Shown here: piece by piece, positions 1 to 12,125 of the stretch
How positions within the stretch are numbered: the first letter of the stretch is position 1
How the letters are laid out: every line of letters begins with the position of its first letter
Notes under the pieces: model-generated
Told to the model about the DNA's origin: nothing
What the model saw: only the letters and a program-made list of their open reading frames with translations
Databases searched by the model: none
DNA from: Xenoacremonium recifei
Lineage: Eukaryota > Ascomycota > Sordariomycetes > Hypocreales > Nectriaceae
DNA: 42,639 nt
Reading direction: 5' to 3'
Assembly (NCBI GenBank): GCA_012184525.1
Contig: WOFQ01000118.1
Location: 1-42,639, forward strand
Translations under genes and position numbers: made by a program

Positions 1-100
1 CCCCCCCGGGGGGGGGGGTTGTGGCCCCCCAAAACAACCCAACCGCAGCGGGAGGGGGGGTGTGGGGGGGGGGGGGGGGGGGGGGGGAGGATGTGAAGAG
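1..100. repeat. C/G homopolymer low-complexity end of the window
   Basis: The window opens with 7 C followed by 10 or more G. It then has a mixed G/C stretch and an uninterrupted run of 24 G at 64-87. The window also ends in 8 G (42632-42639). Such tracts can form G-quadruplexes and commonly stop assembly or collect sequencing errors. The exact run lengths are therefore not reliable, and the ends are probably assembly breakpoints rather than biological ends. Confidence 0.85.
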
Positions 101-3100
101 CGGTCCAGAATGGTCTGAGCCGATGATCAACGTGGCAAGCTGACAGCTCGCTCGCAGATCTTCTCGAGAAAGAGCCGTGATAGTAGACGGGCGAGGGGAG
201 CTATAGACGGCAACTCCGGGGCCGCAGTTGGAGGAGGTCGTGTGATGGGGCGCGATGGTTGACGCAGACGACGGTAATAATGATGATGATGCCGATGTTG
301 ATGGGTGGCTGTGAGACACGGACAGGCAAGTAGAACCTCGGGGTCTGTTGGAGTAGGCCGTGTGGGAGAGCGAGTGTGTGAGTGATGAGGGGAAGCACGA
401 GATCCTTCCTCCGAACTTCTTCTGTGAAGGTAGCTAGATACTGTAACGTGCTAGGAGAGAATGAACCACCCCCAAAGAAGGTCAGGGCAGTTTAGCAATC
501 CCAACAAGGCAAACCGGTGAGGGTGCTGCAGCAGCAAGTGAAGCGAGGTGAGGTGATGTTACGCGCGGACCCGAAGCCGAAGATGTATGGGCGAGAATCC
601 GCCCCGACCGGTCTGAACACTCGGAAGCTGGGATCAGGGTGTTGTCGTTGACGGGGTTGCTCCTCCAGTCAGACGTCAACGCACTTAGACACGGCTGCAC
701 ATGCTCAGTGCGGAGACGAAACAGGTAAGACAAGTGAATAAGGTGACAGTGAGGTCTTAAGTCGAGAGACCCAGCTCCCTACAAGGGACGGACCCAGGGT
801 GACATTGGAAGTAAGGGAGCCAGGCCATCCAGCCGGTTCAGCAGCGCCCTTGCGAACTCCTCTCCCCCCCAGGACAGTGGACGACCCTGTCCTTGAGGAA
901 CAGCACACAGGCGGCACGGCAGCCACTCACAGACGAGCTTGGCTAGAGCTGGAGTGCCAGACGACTGAGCATGGAGCTCTTATTAGCGATGCTGGGATCC
1001 CGTCCATACAGCATTCGTTGCAATGACCATGATGGGCCACGGCTCCATCTTGAATCCATGGACCATGACCACACGGCCCTCCGATCAACAACCCCACTAA
1101 GACCGGGCCACACTGTGAGCGACAAGACTCGGGGTCGGGAGTCTACTGCGTAGTTTGCTGCATAGTCCGCCGGGAGATCCTGTCCTGGCCTGACCTGAAT
1201 CTCGAGCCCGCCCCGGGCCGCCCTAATTGCTGCGTACAAACAGGAGGGTTTGCTAGTTGAGTCGTTCCCAGAGCTCCGTAGGCTAATAGGGCCATAGCCG
1301 GGAGCTAGGAAAGATGCCAACCTAGGGCCGAGAGGACCGACCCAGCAGTGAGTCTGCCGAAGTCTGGGCTTTGAAACCAGGAGGGCTAGGGGTTCCTGGT
1401 GGTGTGGCAGGATATCAGGTCAGTTTATCCCCGGGTAAAAACGGCAAAAGAGAGGGAGAGAGATAAAAGAGAGAGGCAGAAACTGCCTCAAGCCTGTTGC
1501 ATTGCGAGGGGGTGACAGACTGTGCATCCTGAATCCTTCTCAGGTTGTGTTGGACATTCCAAGACAACCCGCCTCAGACAGGTTTAGAGACTGGTGAGTA
1601 CGGATGTCGAACGAAAAAGCAAGACAACAGCAACCAACAAGCGTTCGGGGGAAAGATCGGTGCCCGTTCAGCCCCAACTAGTCTGCCGGCCGCGGCAATG
1701 TCTGCAGCCTCAAGCCACGAAGGATCCCTCCGCGGCAGACTTGCTGGGGTGTTGTTGCTTTTGTCAGGTTCATAGCTCTGAACTCCAATAGTTATCTTTC
1801 ACTATATTCTGTGCTCCGTATGTGTGCCTGTGTTGGCACGGCCACGAGTTAACAAGTCCAGACAAACAGCGTCCCTGAGGCTCTGGCGGGCCTGGGCAAA
1901 CCGCTCCGGCTCCCGCCCCTGGGCGCAGACGGAGCAGCGGGGAGGTTGACGCCTCGCGGAGATTTTCTCCACGTTGGCGCAAACCGAAACGGAAACGCCA
2001 GGCCTGGACGGGACGGGCATGCCAGCAGAGGCGGTACCGACATGCCCAAAGCATGGAGTAATTTTGCTTGCCGTGTTCGTAGTTGGAGGATTGCATGCGA
2101 GAGACACCTGAATCCTCCCGCACCTCGCTTCCTCCAAGCCCACCTGCTTGTTTCTAAGGCGTCGCAGCTGATAGCACCAAGAACGGTGATACTCCGCTGT
2201 CTGATGGACGGACGACTCCCTGTTTTATCTCGCTATCTCCTCCCTGATTTGCTCCATGAGAAGACATCTTGTATGCCGTCCTCACTTTCTTGTTTGCATC
2301 CCAGCGAGAATGTGACCCACGATGGCTGATGGATCAAACTGTGTGCCTGCGAATGAGAGAGGAGGCGAATGATGGGGTGGAAAGTGAAAAGTGACGAGCG
2401 AGCTTGGTGTCGCGCGCCGGCTCCCGTTTTCCTTGCATAGAAGCACGCATAGCTCGGTCCGGCAGGCAAATGAGACAATGCTGCTCCATTGATCACCACG
2501 CTCGGCACTTGTTTTGTTCTCTCAAGAAACTCCGCATCTCTATATCACAGCCTGTTGCAATCACTCATCTTGTCGAGATCTGCTGTCCTCTCATGACGAT
2601 GTAGGCTCGGGCTGTCGGGATGTGGCGTCCATAAAGACCGAGGGCAATATTCGTATAGTGAGCCACTGCAATGGAATCCTTCGAACTGTCAACCCTGGCC
2701 ACCTGGTTCAGCTCGCGACTGGGGGACCGAGATGCGAGGGATATCTTGTGGGAGCTGTTCCCCTGTTACTGCGTCCGAGCGAGGCTGACGAATGTTGATC
2801 AACTGAAAGCTGCGAGGTTACTAATTAGCCCAGCTTAAACTGGGTTTAGTTGTCAAGCCAGGTGACATTCTGGCCAAGTGTGGTTTCCAGATCGTGACAT
2901 TCCCTGCTGGAGGGGCTGGGAGATCCTGGCTCCGAGTGTCGTCTCATCTCTTGTCTCCGAGGGAGTTTATCTGGAAGAAACGAGGGGCTTCGACTGATGA
3001 AATGGTGAATACGCGATGGCGCCATCTGGGACCACCTGAAAGGGCCGTCTAGGCCCTGGCTAACTACCCGACATTCCGATGAATTGAGTTTGGGTTGCCG

Positions 3101-4859
3101 TGTGTGGCTCTGAAGATAGGTCGATTTCACGTGTCTTCTCATGAGGACTTGCTCTAAATCCCGATTGCCTTTTCTGTGTCATGAAGCTCCTCGGGAATAG
3201 CCCGCATCCTGGTGACGAGATCACAATGTCCGGAAGATGAAACTCCTTCAGTGGCTGAGTTCAGACTGGTCATAAACGCGTGTCACCGTACGGAGTAGAC
3301 ACAGCTGGGCAGGGGCCCGTATCCCAGCTTACTCGCTAGCCTAGCGGGATGTCGAGAGGCGTCGTTTAGATTGCCCGAGCTACGAGCTAACAGCGGCGAC
3401 CAGGGAGCAAGGGTCGGTGGTTCCGAGCAGTTGGTACGGTGTACAAGCAAAGACCCAAATGGTACGGAGTAAGGGGATTAATGACAGCCACGGGAGTGCT
3501 GTAACATGGACGTGCTTATCCATACACGAAAGACCACTAAACCTAATTTAGCCAGGCATTTATATCGGAGAAGTCCAGTGTCCTACCCAAAGGTTATGAT
3601 TAGGATTCAGGTTTGTGATGTATAAGGTATCCTGGAAAATGCGATGTCGAAGAAGTTAGCTGGGGCTGGACCTCACCAGAGTCGGCTGAAGCTCATTGGA
3701 TTCTGCTGGTGCTAGGGTACAGCGATTGTTTCACTGGGTTTAGCGGCTGTCAGTGTTATGGATAAGCCTGTTCGCGTTACGGCACTCAATGACAATCGTA
3801 GTTCATGGGAAAGCAGAAGTTCGGATCTTGGCCGATGATAAACTTTGTTTTGTGCAGAACATTTGCATTAAGCTCCTCGGTGACGATGTTTGAGTGATGG
3901 AGACAACTTGTTGAGATCGAAGTTGTTGGGTAGGGTGGTTGATCACGTGGGTTACTTGCCAACATCAGGATGCCCGCCCAAGTCGTGCCTTCCACAACTG
4001 GATCACGGCGATGGAGGTGTCCGGAAAGCGCAAAGGCGATAATAGCAGTCGAGATAAGGTAAAACAGATCTTGTGGCAGAATTAAGCTGCCTCTGCCATC
4101 ATCATCCATCCCGTTACAGGCCACGCTCTTAGAGGCTCAGACCGCCTGAGACCCCGCTACGGACAACCTAAAAGCAGAGCTACCCCTCCCTAATGCAATG
4201 CCAAAACGTGCGTCACGAGCTTGAGACCGTCCTGGGATCCTATCCTGGAAGTCTTCGCTATCACCCCACTTCCGGCGCATCAAGATTTGGAGTCGTGATG
4301 ATGCCGATGGCGATCTGGGAAGACAGCCAGAGGCTTCAATCTGTGGCTTCCGTTGGGGACAGAACTTGCAAGCCGGTGACCTCACCATGTCTCACAGGCT
4401 GGCCGTCTACTTCGCCAAGTTCCGAGCCAGGTACCTTCCTGGGGCGTTCCAGGCCAAAATGCCCCTCCCCCTCCATCAGGTAACCTTATGCTGGGCAGCG
4501 GCAGTGTCACACCTCCAACCACCAATGACGTCGCGCCGTTGAGAGGCCTCACGTCCAACGCTCAGCACTTTAAGCGCCCAGAACCGCCGACGCAGCTTAA
4601 GCTCGCATATCCATGATCCAACAGCAGCAGGTCGTTTATCTGTGGTTCTTCCCCTCCTCTGCCTCGTCATCCGCCTACTGCTATTCATCGCGCTTGTCCG
4701 AGCTGACGACGTGCATGAAGCGGTCGCTTTTCGAGGCCCGATCATCATCAACCTTAATTCGCTGTCTGCATCGACATCATCTTGATCCTGGCGCTGGCTC
4801 AGCCGTGATCGCATCTTCTTCTCTCCTCCGAATCCCGACTTCCACGCGGCTCTAAAACC
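101..4859. other. Gene-free stretch; left flank and promoter of the senescence-domain gene
   Basis: I see no reading frame here with recognisable protein features. The open frames are short, overlap on both strands and have random-looking composition. E-box cores CACGTG lie at 3128-3133 and 3954-3959. Two copies of TACGGAGTA lie at 3289-3297 and 3473-3481. A CCAAT box (4522-4526) directly abuts a CRE-like TGACGTCG (4526-4533), about 330 bp before the ATG of the next gene. The last few hundred bases are probably the promoter and 5' leader of that gene. A non-coding RNA cannot be excluded by eye. Confidence 0.6.
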
Positions 4860-6487
4860 ATGGCTTCTGGTCACAATGTGCGGCATATTCGCCTGTCCCG
4901 TATACCGCGCGCCCTCACACTGACGCCAATCCACAGGATCCCAAGCTGCTTTACGCAGTGGAGGGCATCAATGCCTATCACATCGCCAACGGCCGCGAGG
5001 ACTCCCTCACGCCTTCGGGCCCTCAGACGCTGTCGCTGCTGATGGTTCCCACATCGTCTGGCTTCGCAGATCCCTCCGGCGTCGCCGATTCCGAGCAGGA
5101 CTTCTATCTTCACCTCCACCTCCCACCCGAGCTCGATCTCCCACTCCCCGCCACTACTCAGATTTACCACAAGCCACCGAGAAGCTATCTCATCCCGCGC
5201 TGGGACCTCGGTCCCGATGCCGGTGCCTTCACACGAATCGAATTCCCACCTCTGGGTGAGCGGAAGGGTGTCCAGGAGGACGTCGATACCTTCGAGACCA
5301 TCCTTGCGCAATGCACTGCTTTCCTAGAACGCGCCCCTCCGCCCCAGCCCAAGCCCTCCAAAGCTGCGTTAGCCAAGGAGAGGGAGGCGGCTGGCGAGCA
5401 GCTCCCAGCATATAACCCAGCCGAATTCAATCCTGGCGAGGGTTATGTTGCAGGCAGCCACAGCTCCCAAATCGGTGGTGGCCGCATCGTGCTCGTGGAC
5501 GAGGAGGATGGTAGTGTCATCGGCGAATTGAGCGATAGCTACCAGGTCTTAGAAGATAGCAAGATTCAACCAGGCTCCAAAGGTACCTCCACTACGAAGT
5601 TCATCCTCTTGAAACCACATATTAACGTTGAAATAGATCCCGTCGAAATATCTCTTCCTGATGATGGCACCCACAACATCCAAGTTCAGCCAGCCCCCAG
5701 CGGTTTCGTTGAGATGGATTACCATCCCGCGTATAAGAAATCATCAATAGTTTCGACCGCTACCAAGGCCTCGAGGCTCATCGTCACAACATCCGACATG
5801 GTCACCAAGGCAATGCAAAACCGCGCAGACACCTTCACCAAGACTACTAAGCCTGCAAGCAAGCCCATGACCTTTGAACCCAGTACTCATAACCATATTC
5901 GCCGCATCAACCAGCTATCCAATAGGGCGGCAACATTTTCGTCAAGCACTGTCGGATCTATCGGCAAAGTAGCCCAGAACTTCGGGGCCAACGTGACAAA
6001 GCGCAAGGACGGTAAGGCACGGGGCTATGACAAGGACGGGAATCCCATTGAAACCTATAAACCCGGTGTTCTCAACAAGAGCTTGATGGCCTTCAACACC
6101 GTGGTGGATGGCATGGAACAAGCCGGTCGAAACCTGCTGACGGGTACGTCCTCCAGCGTGAGCACTGTTGTCGGGCATCGCTGGGGTGAAGAAGCCGGCG
6201 AAGTATCAAAGTACATCGGAGGCGGCTTCAAGAACGTCGGGCTGGTCTACATCGACGTGACTGGCGTCTCTCGCCGAGCTATCCTAAAGAGCGTGGCCAA
6301 GGGTATGGTCGTTGGCAAGGTAAAGGGCGGTGGCCAGGTCATCGTTAATGGCAACAATGATGAACCGGCTGTTCTCGCGACTGGCGAAGGGAGTGTGAAG
6401 GAGGGCCATAGCACATATGGGGATACAGTGAGCATCGCGAGCTCTGACCCCAACGGCAAGAAGCCATCCAAGAATCCATTTTTCTAA
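4860..6487 (+). CDS. Senescence/spartin-domain protein
   Basis: Two exons, 4860-4877 and 4937-6487, give 522 residues. The first coding exon is only six codons, ending MASGHN. The 59-bp intron has donor GTGCGG, a CTGAC branch site and acceptor CCACAG. Splicing joins in frame to DPKLLYAVEGINAYHIANG, the usual N-terminal block of fungal senescence-associated-domain proteins. The N-terminal half (about 10-270) is beta-rich with few helices. The C-terminal half, from about residue 270, carries the Ala/Gly/Val-rich senescence domain, including a run near VGHRWGEEAGEVSKYIGGG, and ends in a short basic tail. The family includes human spartin and plant ERD7-like proteins, which associate with lipid droplets and membranes. 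A role in lipid-droplet or membrane homeostasis is inferred from the family. Its neighbour GCP4 is in tandem but functionally unrelated. The exon-1 call is the weakest part because the donor is not the preferred GTRNGT. Confidence 0.85.
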
Positions 6488-7227
6488 AGAATGATGAATG
6501 GGTAAGTACTTACGATAGTCATGAAAACTGTTCTGGATTTCCTTTTGTACTTTTGGGAGGACTAGCCCTCGAAAGCTGAGGGTCATGATAAGATGAAACG
6601 AGCTCTTGCGATTCCTTAGGGTATTGTTGAATAAGAAGTAATAGTACATAAGATTGGAAGGTAAACCCAAATTTCGATCAATTAGGTGTCATCAAATACT
6701 CGAACAGCGATTGCCTCATATTTGAAGTAAAGCCTGCGAGGAAACCTGGAAGCTTAAGGGCGGTCGCGTGTCACGTGTTATCGCGGGGCAGCTTCACGCC
6801 GGTAAATGGCAATCGCGTCGCGCTACTTCAGAATCGTTGCCAACCTTTCTTATGACAACGCTCCCGGTAATCCCATCGATTATCACTTCCTTTGTCTCGT
6901 CAATCATATCAAATTGCAATATTAGCGAGCTCTGGCCTCAGCAAGCGTTTGATCTCCATATATTGGCATGTCATGAGTTCTCTCTCGGACGTTTGGCCTT
7001 CGTAGATTGATGCCCGAAGTGCCCATCTGCCCATCTCGATCCTCGCTCAGCCTAAAGAGGTTCATGTGTCGATTTGAGATTGTTGGAGTTATTATTCTTA
7101 CCCTACGTGATATACGCAAGTCCTTCAAAAGGCCCAAAAGAAAAGCAAAAAACAAGTCAGTATCTTGGCTTTCTCGTCGCTTCAATGCTCACGCTTCGTC
7201 TAGGACTGCAGACTCACCTACAGAGCC
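6488..7227. other. Intergenic: 3' region of senescence gene and promoter of GCP4
   Basis: No gene is seen in these 740 bp. A TCACGTG E-box (CACGTG at 6772-6777) lies about 450 bp upstream of the GCP4 start. The rest is moderately AT-rich, as expected for a terminator followed by a promoter. Confidence 0.6.
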
Positions 7228-9575
7228 ATGCTGCACGAAATCCTCCTGTCCCTCTCAGGCCACCCGTCGCCTCTCCTACGAGTTGACCAGCCCTCAGTAG
7301 AGAGCTACAATGCCGCTGGCATCAGTCCCCCGGAGCGGCAGCTCCTCGCCTCGGCGGCGCATCTCAGTGACGTCCACGTCAAACTGATCACATACACGGC
7401 GCAAATTGCCAGCTCTCATCCATCAACGATCTGCCGCGCTGTCGCAACGGCTATTGATTCCATTCATCTTGCCGCTTTTCAGCGCAAGGTTCTCGACGTT
7501 GAGGAGAGCATCCTGAAGGATGACCCAGAGCTTGTTGGAGCGTACAACATTGTGCCTTTAACGGCAGTTATGGGGGAGTTCAGCGAATGGACACGGCGTA
7601 TGGAATGGTTGTGGACCATGGTGCAGTTCATGCTCACACGGAGTAAAGAAGGAGCTGCCTGTCATGGAGCGCAGCTAATGGACCGGTTGAGGACTGAGAT
7701 GCAGAGCGGCTATCGAGATGTGGAAGACGCAGCCTCGAGCTTGGTCACAGTGGCTGAGACGGCCTGGCTAAGACAAGTTTCCGCATGGATCTTGTACGGG
7801 AGACTACCAAATTTTGGTGGCGAAGATTTTTTTGTTCAAAAGGCTAAGGACTCGGATGAGGTATGTGCCTAAGACCCCAAGAAGCGACGAACAAGGACTA
7901 AGCCGGTGCATAGGAGTTCTCATCAGACCTGACCTTACTACCTTCATTCGTCACCCCAGCTACGGCGTCCTCGATGCTATTCATCGGAAAGTCTCTGAAC
8001 CATGTTCGAGTAAAAAGCATTATCGATTCTGGGCTTCAGGGCCTAGATCACCTTTCATCTAAGCTGCAGGAATTGTCTACCCTTTCGTTTCCCCTGAAGA
8101 GTAGCGAATTTTCCCGGGCGATAACGTCGATCCGAACTTCACTATCAGAGAACACACTACAAAAACTTCTTCCAGCGGCAAAGGTAATAGAGATGCTTCA
8201 ACTCTTGAGGGACTTCTTCCTTCTGGGCCGTGGCGAGTTTGCAATGGCCCTAACACACGAAGCGGATGAAAAGATCCGGAATCGCTGGAAACGAGCAGAC
8301 AACCTGGCTTACGAGAAGGGAGATAACCTACGAAATGTGACAGTCAAAGACGGCGAGGTTGCTGCTGTGTTGGCAAGAACCTGGGCTGTTCTGGCCTCGA
8401 TGCAGGGCCAGCATGCAGAGGAGGACGAGCAGCTTGAACTTGCCAGAGACCTCTTGCAACTTAATCTCACGAAGTCCAAGACAACGACGCCAATGAGTGT
8501 AGGGTCTGGCCTCAGTAACGACGAGGCCAACCTGATCGCAACCTCACCTTTCCGAAACCTACTGTTCTCGGTACCGTCGTTGCTGTCCTGCCAGATACCA
8601 CCGCCCCTGGACATGGTGCTGTCGCCTACGGACTTACAATTGTACTCATGTGTCAACTCGTACTTACTTTCGATGCGACGGGCGCACATTCGACTTACCG
8701 ACCTCTGGAAAATCACGTCTCTAAGGAGACATCATCCGGCACCACGTGGTAGCAAGGAAGAGGTTACCCTTCTGAGGGAACGGTGGACTGCAAGGTCATC
8801 GTCGATGCGCAGCTCGTGGACAACCGCCAGTGCCGCCATCTTCTTCCTGGCCGAGACAGAGGCCTACCTTCAGACAGAGATTGTTGCCGGTCTCTGGGAA
8901 GGCTTCCACGAGTGGTTGACTCGCCATGAGCGCAGTGCTGTGTCGACAGAGACGCGGCCAGCAAGCCGAATTCAGGCTGACGATGCCTCAGACGACGACG
9001 ACGAGGATGATGATGAAGACTTATGGCTGCAACAAGACGAGCCATCACAGACACATCCAACACAAGAAGCCAAGGCACACGCACCTCACGACCCCCAGAC
9101 TCTCGCCACCGCCCACCGCCTCTACCTCCGCACCGTCATCCATCGCCTACTCCTAACCCAGCCCTCCTTCACCACGCCGCTCTACACGCTCCTCATCCAC
9201 ATCGACCACCTCGTCACCCACCTGCACCGCCTCCACGCCATCTACACCTCCCTCGATCTCGAAACCGACGCCGGCGTGGTAGACGCCTTTGTCGACCTAG
9301 CCGCCGAGGAGCGCGACGTCGTCCGCCGTCTCCGCGCCGTCGAGGACCACGTGCGTGAAGGCATCGCCGAGGTCGTCGCCGCCCTACGCGCGCTCGAGGC
9401 CGACCCCGTCCTTGCTGCCGCCTGGGAGGGCGACACTGCTGCTGCGCCGGATGACGACGAAGAGGGTGCGTCCGGGTATGTGCCTGCGCGCGTTGGCGGC
9501 GTGAACCGGCTACTCATGAAGCTCGACTTTGGCACCTGGTTCGGCACAGCGGGCGACGACGACGTGCTGCTTTAG
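7228..9575 (+). CDS. GCP4: Gamma-tubulin complex component 4 (GCP4 / Gfh1 type)
   Basis: Two exons, 7228-7860 and 7914-9575, give 764 residues. The 53-bp intron has donor GTATGT, branch GGACTAA and acceptor CATAG, and it splits DSDE from EFSSD in phase 0. The start MLHEILLSLSGHPSPLL is the typical N-terminus of GCP4 proteins, and ILYGRLPNFGGEDFFVQ is the conserved GCP N-domain motif near residues 190-206. After it come the GCP N- and C-terminal helical domains, with the C-terminal domain ending near residue 764. GCP4 belongs to the gamma-tubulin ring complex, which nucleates microtubules at spindle pole bodies. In fungi such as Aspergillus and fission yeast it is part of the non-essential GCP4-6 group. 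An acidic run (about residues 567-590) interrupts the C-terminal half and is probably a disordered loop. The gene converges on the unknown-function gene at 10504-12125. Confidence 0.92.
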
Positions 9576-10503
9576 ACGGTCGATTCTTTCTTCTTTCTTC
9601 TGTTGCTGCGTGGCGTCACCGATGGCACGATTCCGGGTCTGGGGTGCAGGACGCTCGTCCGACCCGGGAGGCGAAAAGCCGGGGGCAGACCACGGCGATG
9701 CGGAGAGAGGGTTAGTTTGCTTTCTTCCAGGGATCGGGCCGGTTAGGGGACGATGCGTTGGCATCGCGATTATGGCAGGCAGACAGGCAGGCTGGCAAAG
9801 TGGCAGACAGGGCAAGGCAAGACAAGACAGGACAAGCTGAGACTTGTGCGCAAGATGCGGTTGCTTCTTGTTGCTGCGTTCTGGCATTGCTGATTCCAAA
9901 TCCAAACTGGCCCGACGCGTATGCTATATCGACAAACAGATATCGACAAGGAAAAATCAGAACCCTTCCGTATGTTCTTGTTGATCATCAAAATTCCCGC
10001 TCTCATCACTTCGTTGTACAGCCTGTATCCCATTCCGTCCAATAAAACCCAAGAGTAAAAAAAAGAGCGCAAATTCCCTTCCATCCTGCCGCTCAGCCGA
10101 GCAGATAATATACCGAAAGAAAAAGAATCGCTAATGTCATGCAGGGTTGTGTCCAACAACCCGTCCTGTAACTCCACACTCCATGCTGCAGATGAGAAAC
10201 CCGAACAAAACAAGCCAAACAGTAGAAATCTCCAGTCCTGCCTTTGCGGAGATGTGGGACGGAAAGCATTAACGTTAAGGTGATGAATAGCGGTAGATGG
10301 AGAGTCGTGGGCCGGTGAGATGGTTGGCATATGTATCCCACGTGAGTGTGAATATATATGAAAGTATTTTGGTGGTCTGGGACCGAGAGCCTTGCTATAC
10401 CTGGCTCCTTTTTTGAGTGAGTGTATGCGTGCGTGTACATCTTCGAATCATACACTCGATGAGTTATCCATCAATAGAGGACATCTTTTGGGGTGTAGCC
10501 CCG
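9576..10503. other. Convergent intergenic region (two 3' ends)
   Basis: These 928 bp lie between two converging genes and hold no recognisable coding sequence. They contain the degenerate purine-rich tandem repeat at 9774-9837, AT-rich stretches near 10030-10130 suited to transcript 3' ends, and a CACGTG at 10339-10344. Confidence 0.6.
9774..9837. repeat. Degenerate GGCA/GACA-type simple repeat
   Basis: About 64 bp of imperfect tetra- and pentanucleotide units (ggca, gaca, caagg, caaga) in tandem on the plus strand. A related but shorter run of ggaca units occurs at about 13515-13541. It looks like an eroded microsatellite in the 3' region between two converging genes, and I infer no function. 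Confidence 0.7.
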
Positions 10504-12125
10504 TCAATACGCAGCAACTGGTCGCCCGATGCGGAGCGGGCTGCTGTGATCATCTGAATGGCGTCGCTGGAAGAAGCTTTGCATGAACGACCGCGGCGAC
10601 ACGTTGCTGAAGTCCCCAGTAATGGCGCGGCGAGGCTTCTTGCTCTGCCAGCGCTCCTTGATGCAGTCGTCGACCATGGCAATGACGCCTGTAGCCACAA
10701 TGACGCTGGCTTTTGTTAGTCTTCAACCTTAGAGTCTCAGGGATAAAGGAGAACTTACTCTGCAACATCGGTGATAGCATCGATGATACTGCTGTCGCTA
10801 ATCCACATGTAGCAGGGTGACACCCATGCGCCGGCCATCTCGTCGCCTAGGACTTGGTTCGGGCTGCGCATCTCAGGCACAATATGCGCCACTGGAGCTC
10901 CGTGGCCGTCCCGCACGAGATGGAACGACACGACATTGAGGTTCTTGTCCAGCACACGCTTCCAGGCGTAAGTGTGTCCCCACCACTCAAACTCGTATCG
11001 CTTGGCGTTGCGGCCACCGCGACGAGCGATGTCAACGCGGGCGTAGTTGGAGAACTCCAGCTTGATGCGGTTCGTGGGCACAAGGCGCGGCTTCTCGTGC
11101 TGCTGATTGCGATAAGATGAAGCAGTTGACTGGTGCGAGGCCGAGAAGACCGACGCGGCAGACGAGGAGGCTTCAGAGGAGCTGCCGGGTCGCTTGGAGG
11201 GCGAGGTGTTGGTGCTTGATCGATGGAACGGCGAGGCCACAGATCGCAGTGCAGAGCTAACGCTCCTGCGCAGGGCCGGCCTCACAACGTCCGCCACGGC
11301 ACCTCCGGCACGGGGAGCCTCAGCGTAGGTGCGCTTCGCATTGCACACCTCACGGCCTGAGTCACGGCAATACCGGCGGAGAGAGAATTCGCGGCGTGCC
11401 AAATCGTGCATGCGCAGGTGGAAGAGCTGCAAGGCGATGGGTCGGCGGCCATGGCCCAGAGGCACCAGCGTGTCAATGCGCAGGTTCATGTTGCCATCGG
11501 GTGTCGTGTCGTCGTGGCGGATGGCGAGGCGGTCGAGCGACGGGAACAGCCTCGCAAAGTCTTGGGGCGTTGAGGGTCGTACGGGGGCCGCATCAGAAGA
11601 GGTACAGCCACGATAGGGCGGCAGCACTGGCGGGATATCGCGGGCGGCCGGGTCAGCCAGGACATAGTCGCGATCCAAGTCTTGTTCTTCCTCTTCGTCG
11701 TCCTCGTCCTCATCCTCGTCGTATTCGTACTCTTCGTAGCCTGTGGCAACCGACTCTCGTCGTAGGGGGGCCATTTCTGACAGGATAGAGTCGTAGGTGG
11801 CCACTGAGGAGGAGGATGAGGCGGCCGAGAAGACCGCGGTTGCGGGCGCAGATTTCTGCTGTTGCTTATGAGCAACGGGCGTCGCGGATGGTGTTGTTGC
11901 CTGGTAAGCTTGCTCTCGATCGCATCTTGACGAATTCGACAGAGTCTTGTAGTGCGTGTGGTGAGAGCCCGAAGTCAAAGACGTAGGTGCTGTCGAATGC
12001 GACTCGTAGCTGATGTAAGACTCGTTGAGGGATGAAGACGAGGCTGAGGCGGTGGAAGAGGACGCGGTAGGATAGGCGGTGACAATGGGTTTTTGGGCCC
12101 GCCGTTGATGTGAAGTGCCGTTCAT
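10504..12125 (-). CDS. Fungal protein of unknown function with possible tubby/LURP-like C-terminal fold
   Basis: Two exons, 12125-10759 and 10705-10504 on the minus strand, give 522 residues. The 53-bp intron has donor GTAAGT, branch GACTAAC and acceptor CAG at 10708-10706. The frame closes exactly (1569 nt). I do not recognise a named family. Residues 1-115 are Ser/Thr-rich and disordered. About 127-153 is an acidic Glu/Asp stretch. From about 190 an ordered region begins (PSLDRLAIRHDD...). A Ser-rich insert follows at about 290-345. About 347-480 is a compact beta-rich block (RIKLEFSNYARVDIARRG, then WWGHTYAWKRVLD) ending in the hydrophobic helix SIIDAITDVADVIVATGVIA. Beta strands followed by one buried C-terminal helix recall tubby/LURP-one/scramblase folds. 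That is inference from pattern only. The tail is basic. The start MNGTSHQ was preferred to an in-frame ATG at 12653 because the extra residues look like untranslated leader. Confidence 0.75.

Noticed and set aside
2820..2850. Imperfect inverted repeat around CCCAG-cttaaa-CTGGG
   Set aside because: The stem is short and interrupted and has no context such as a U-run or conserved neighbour, so chance is likely.
4476..4934. 152-codon minus-strand frame over the start of the senescence gene
   Set aside because: Antisense to a supported exon and promoter, with random composition.
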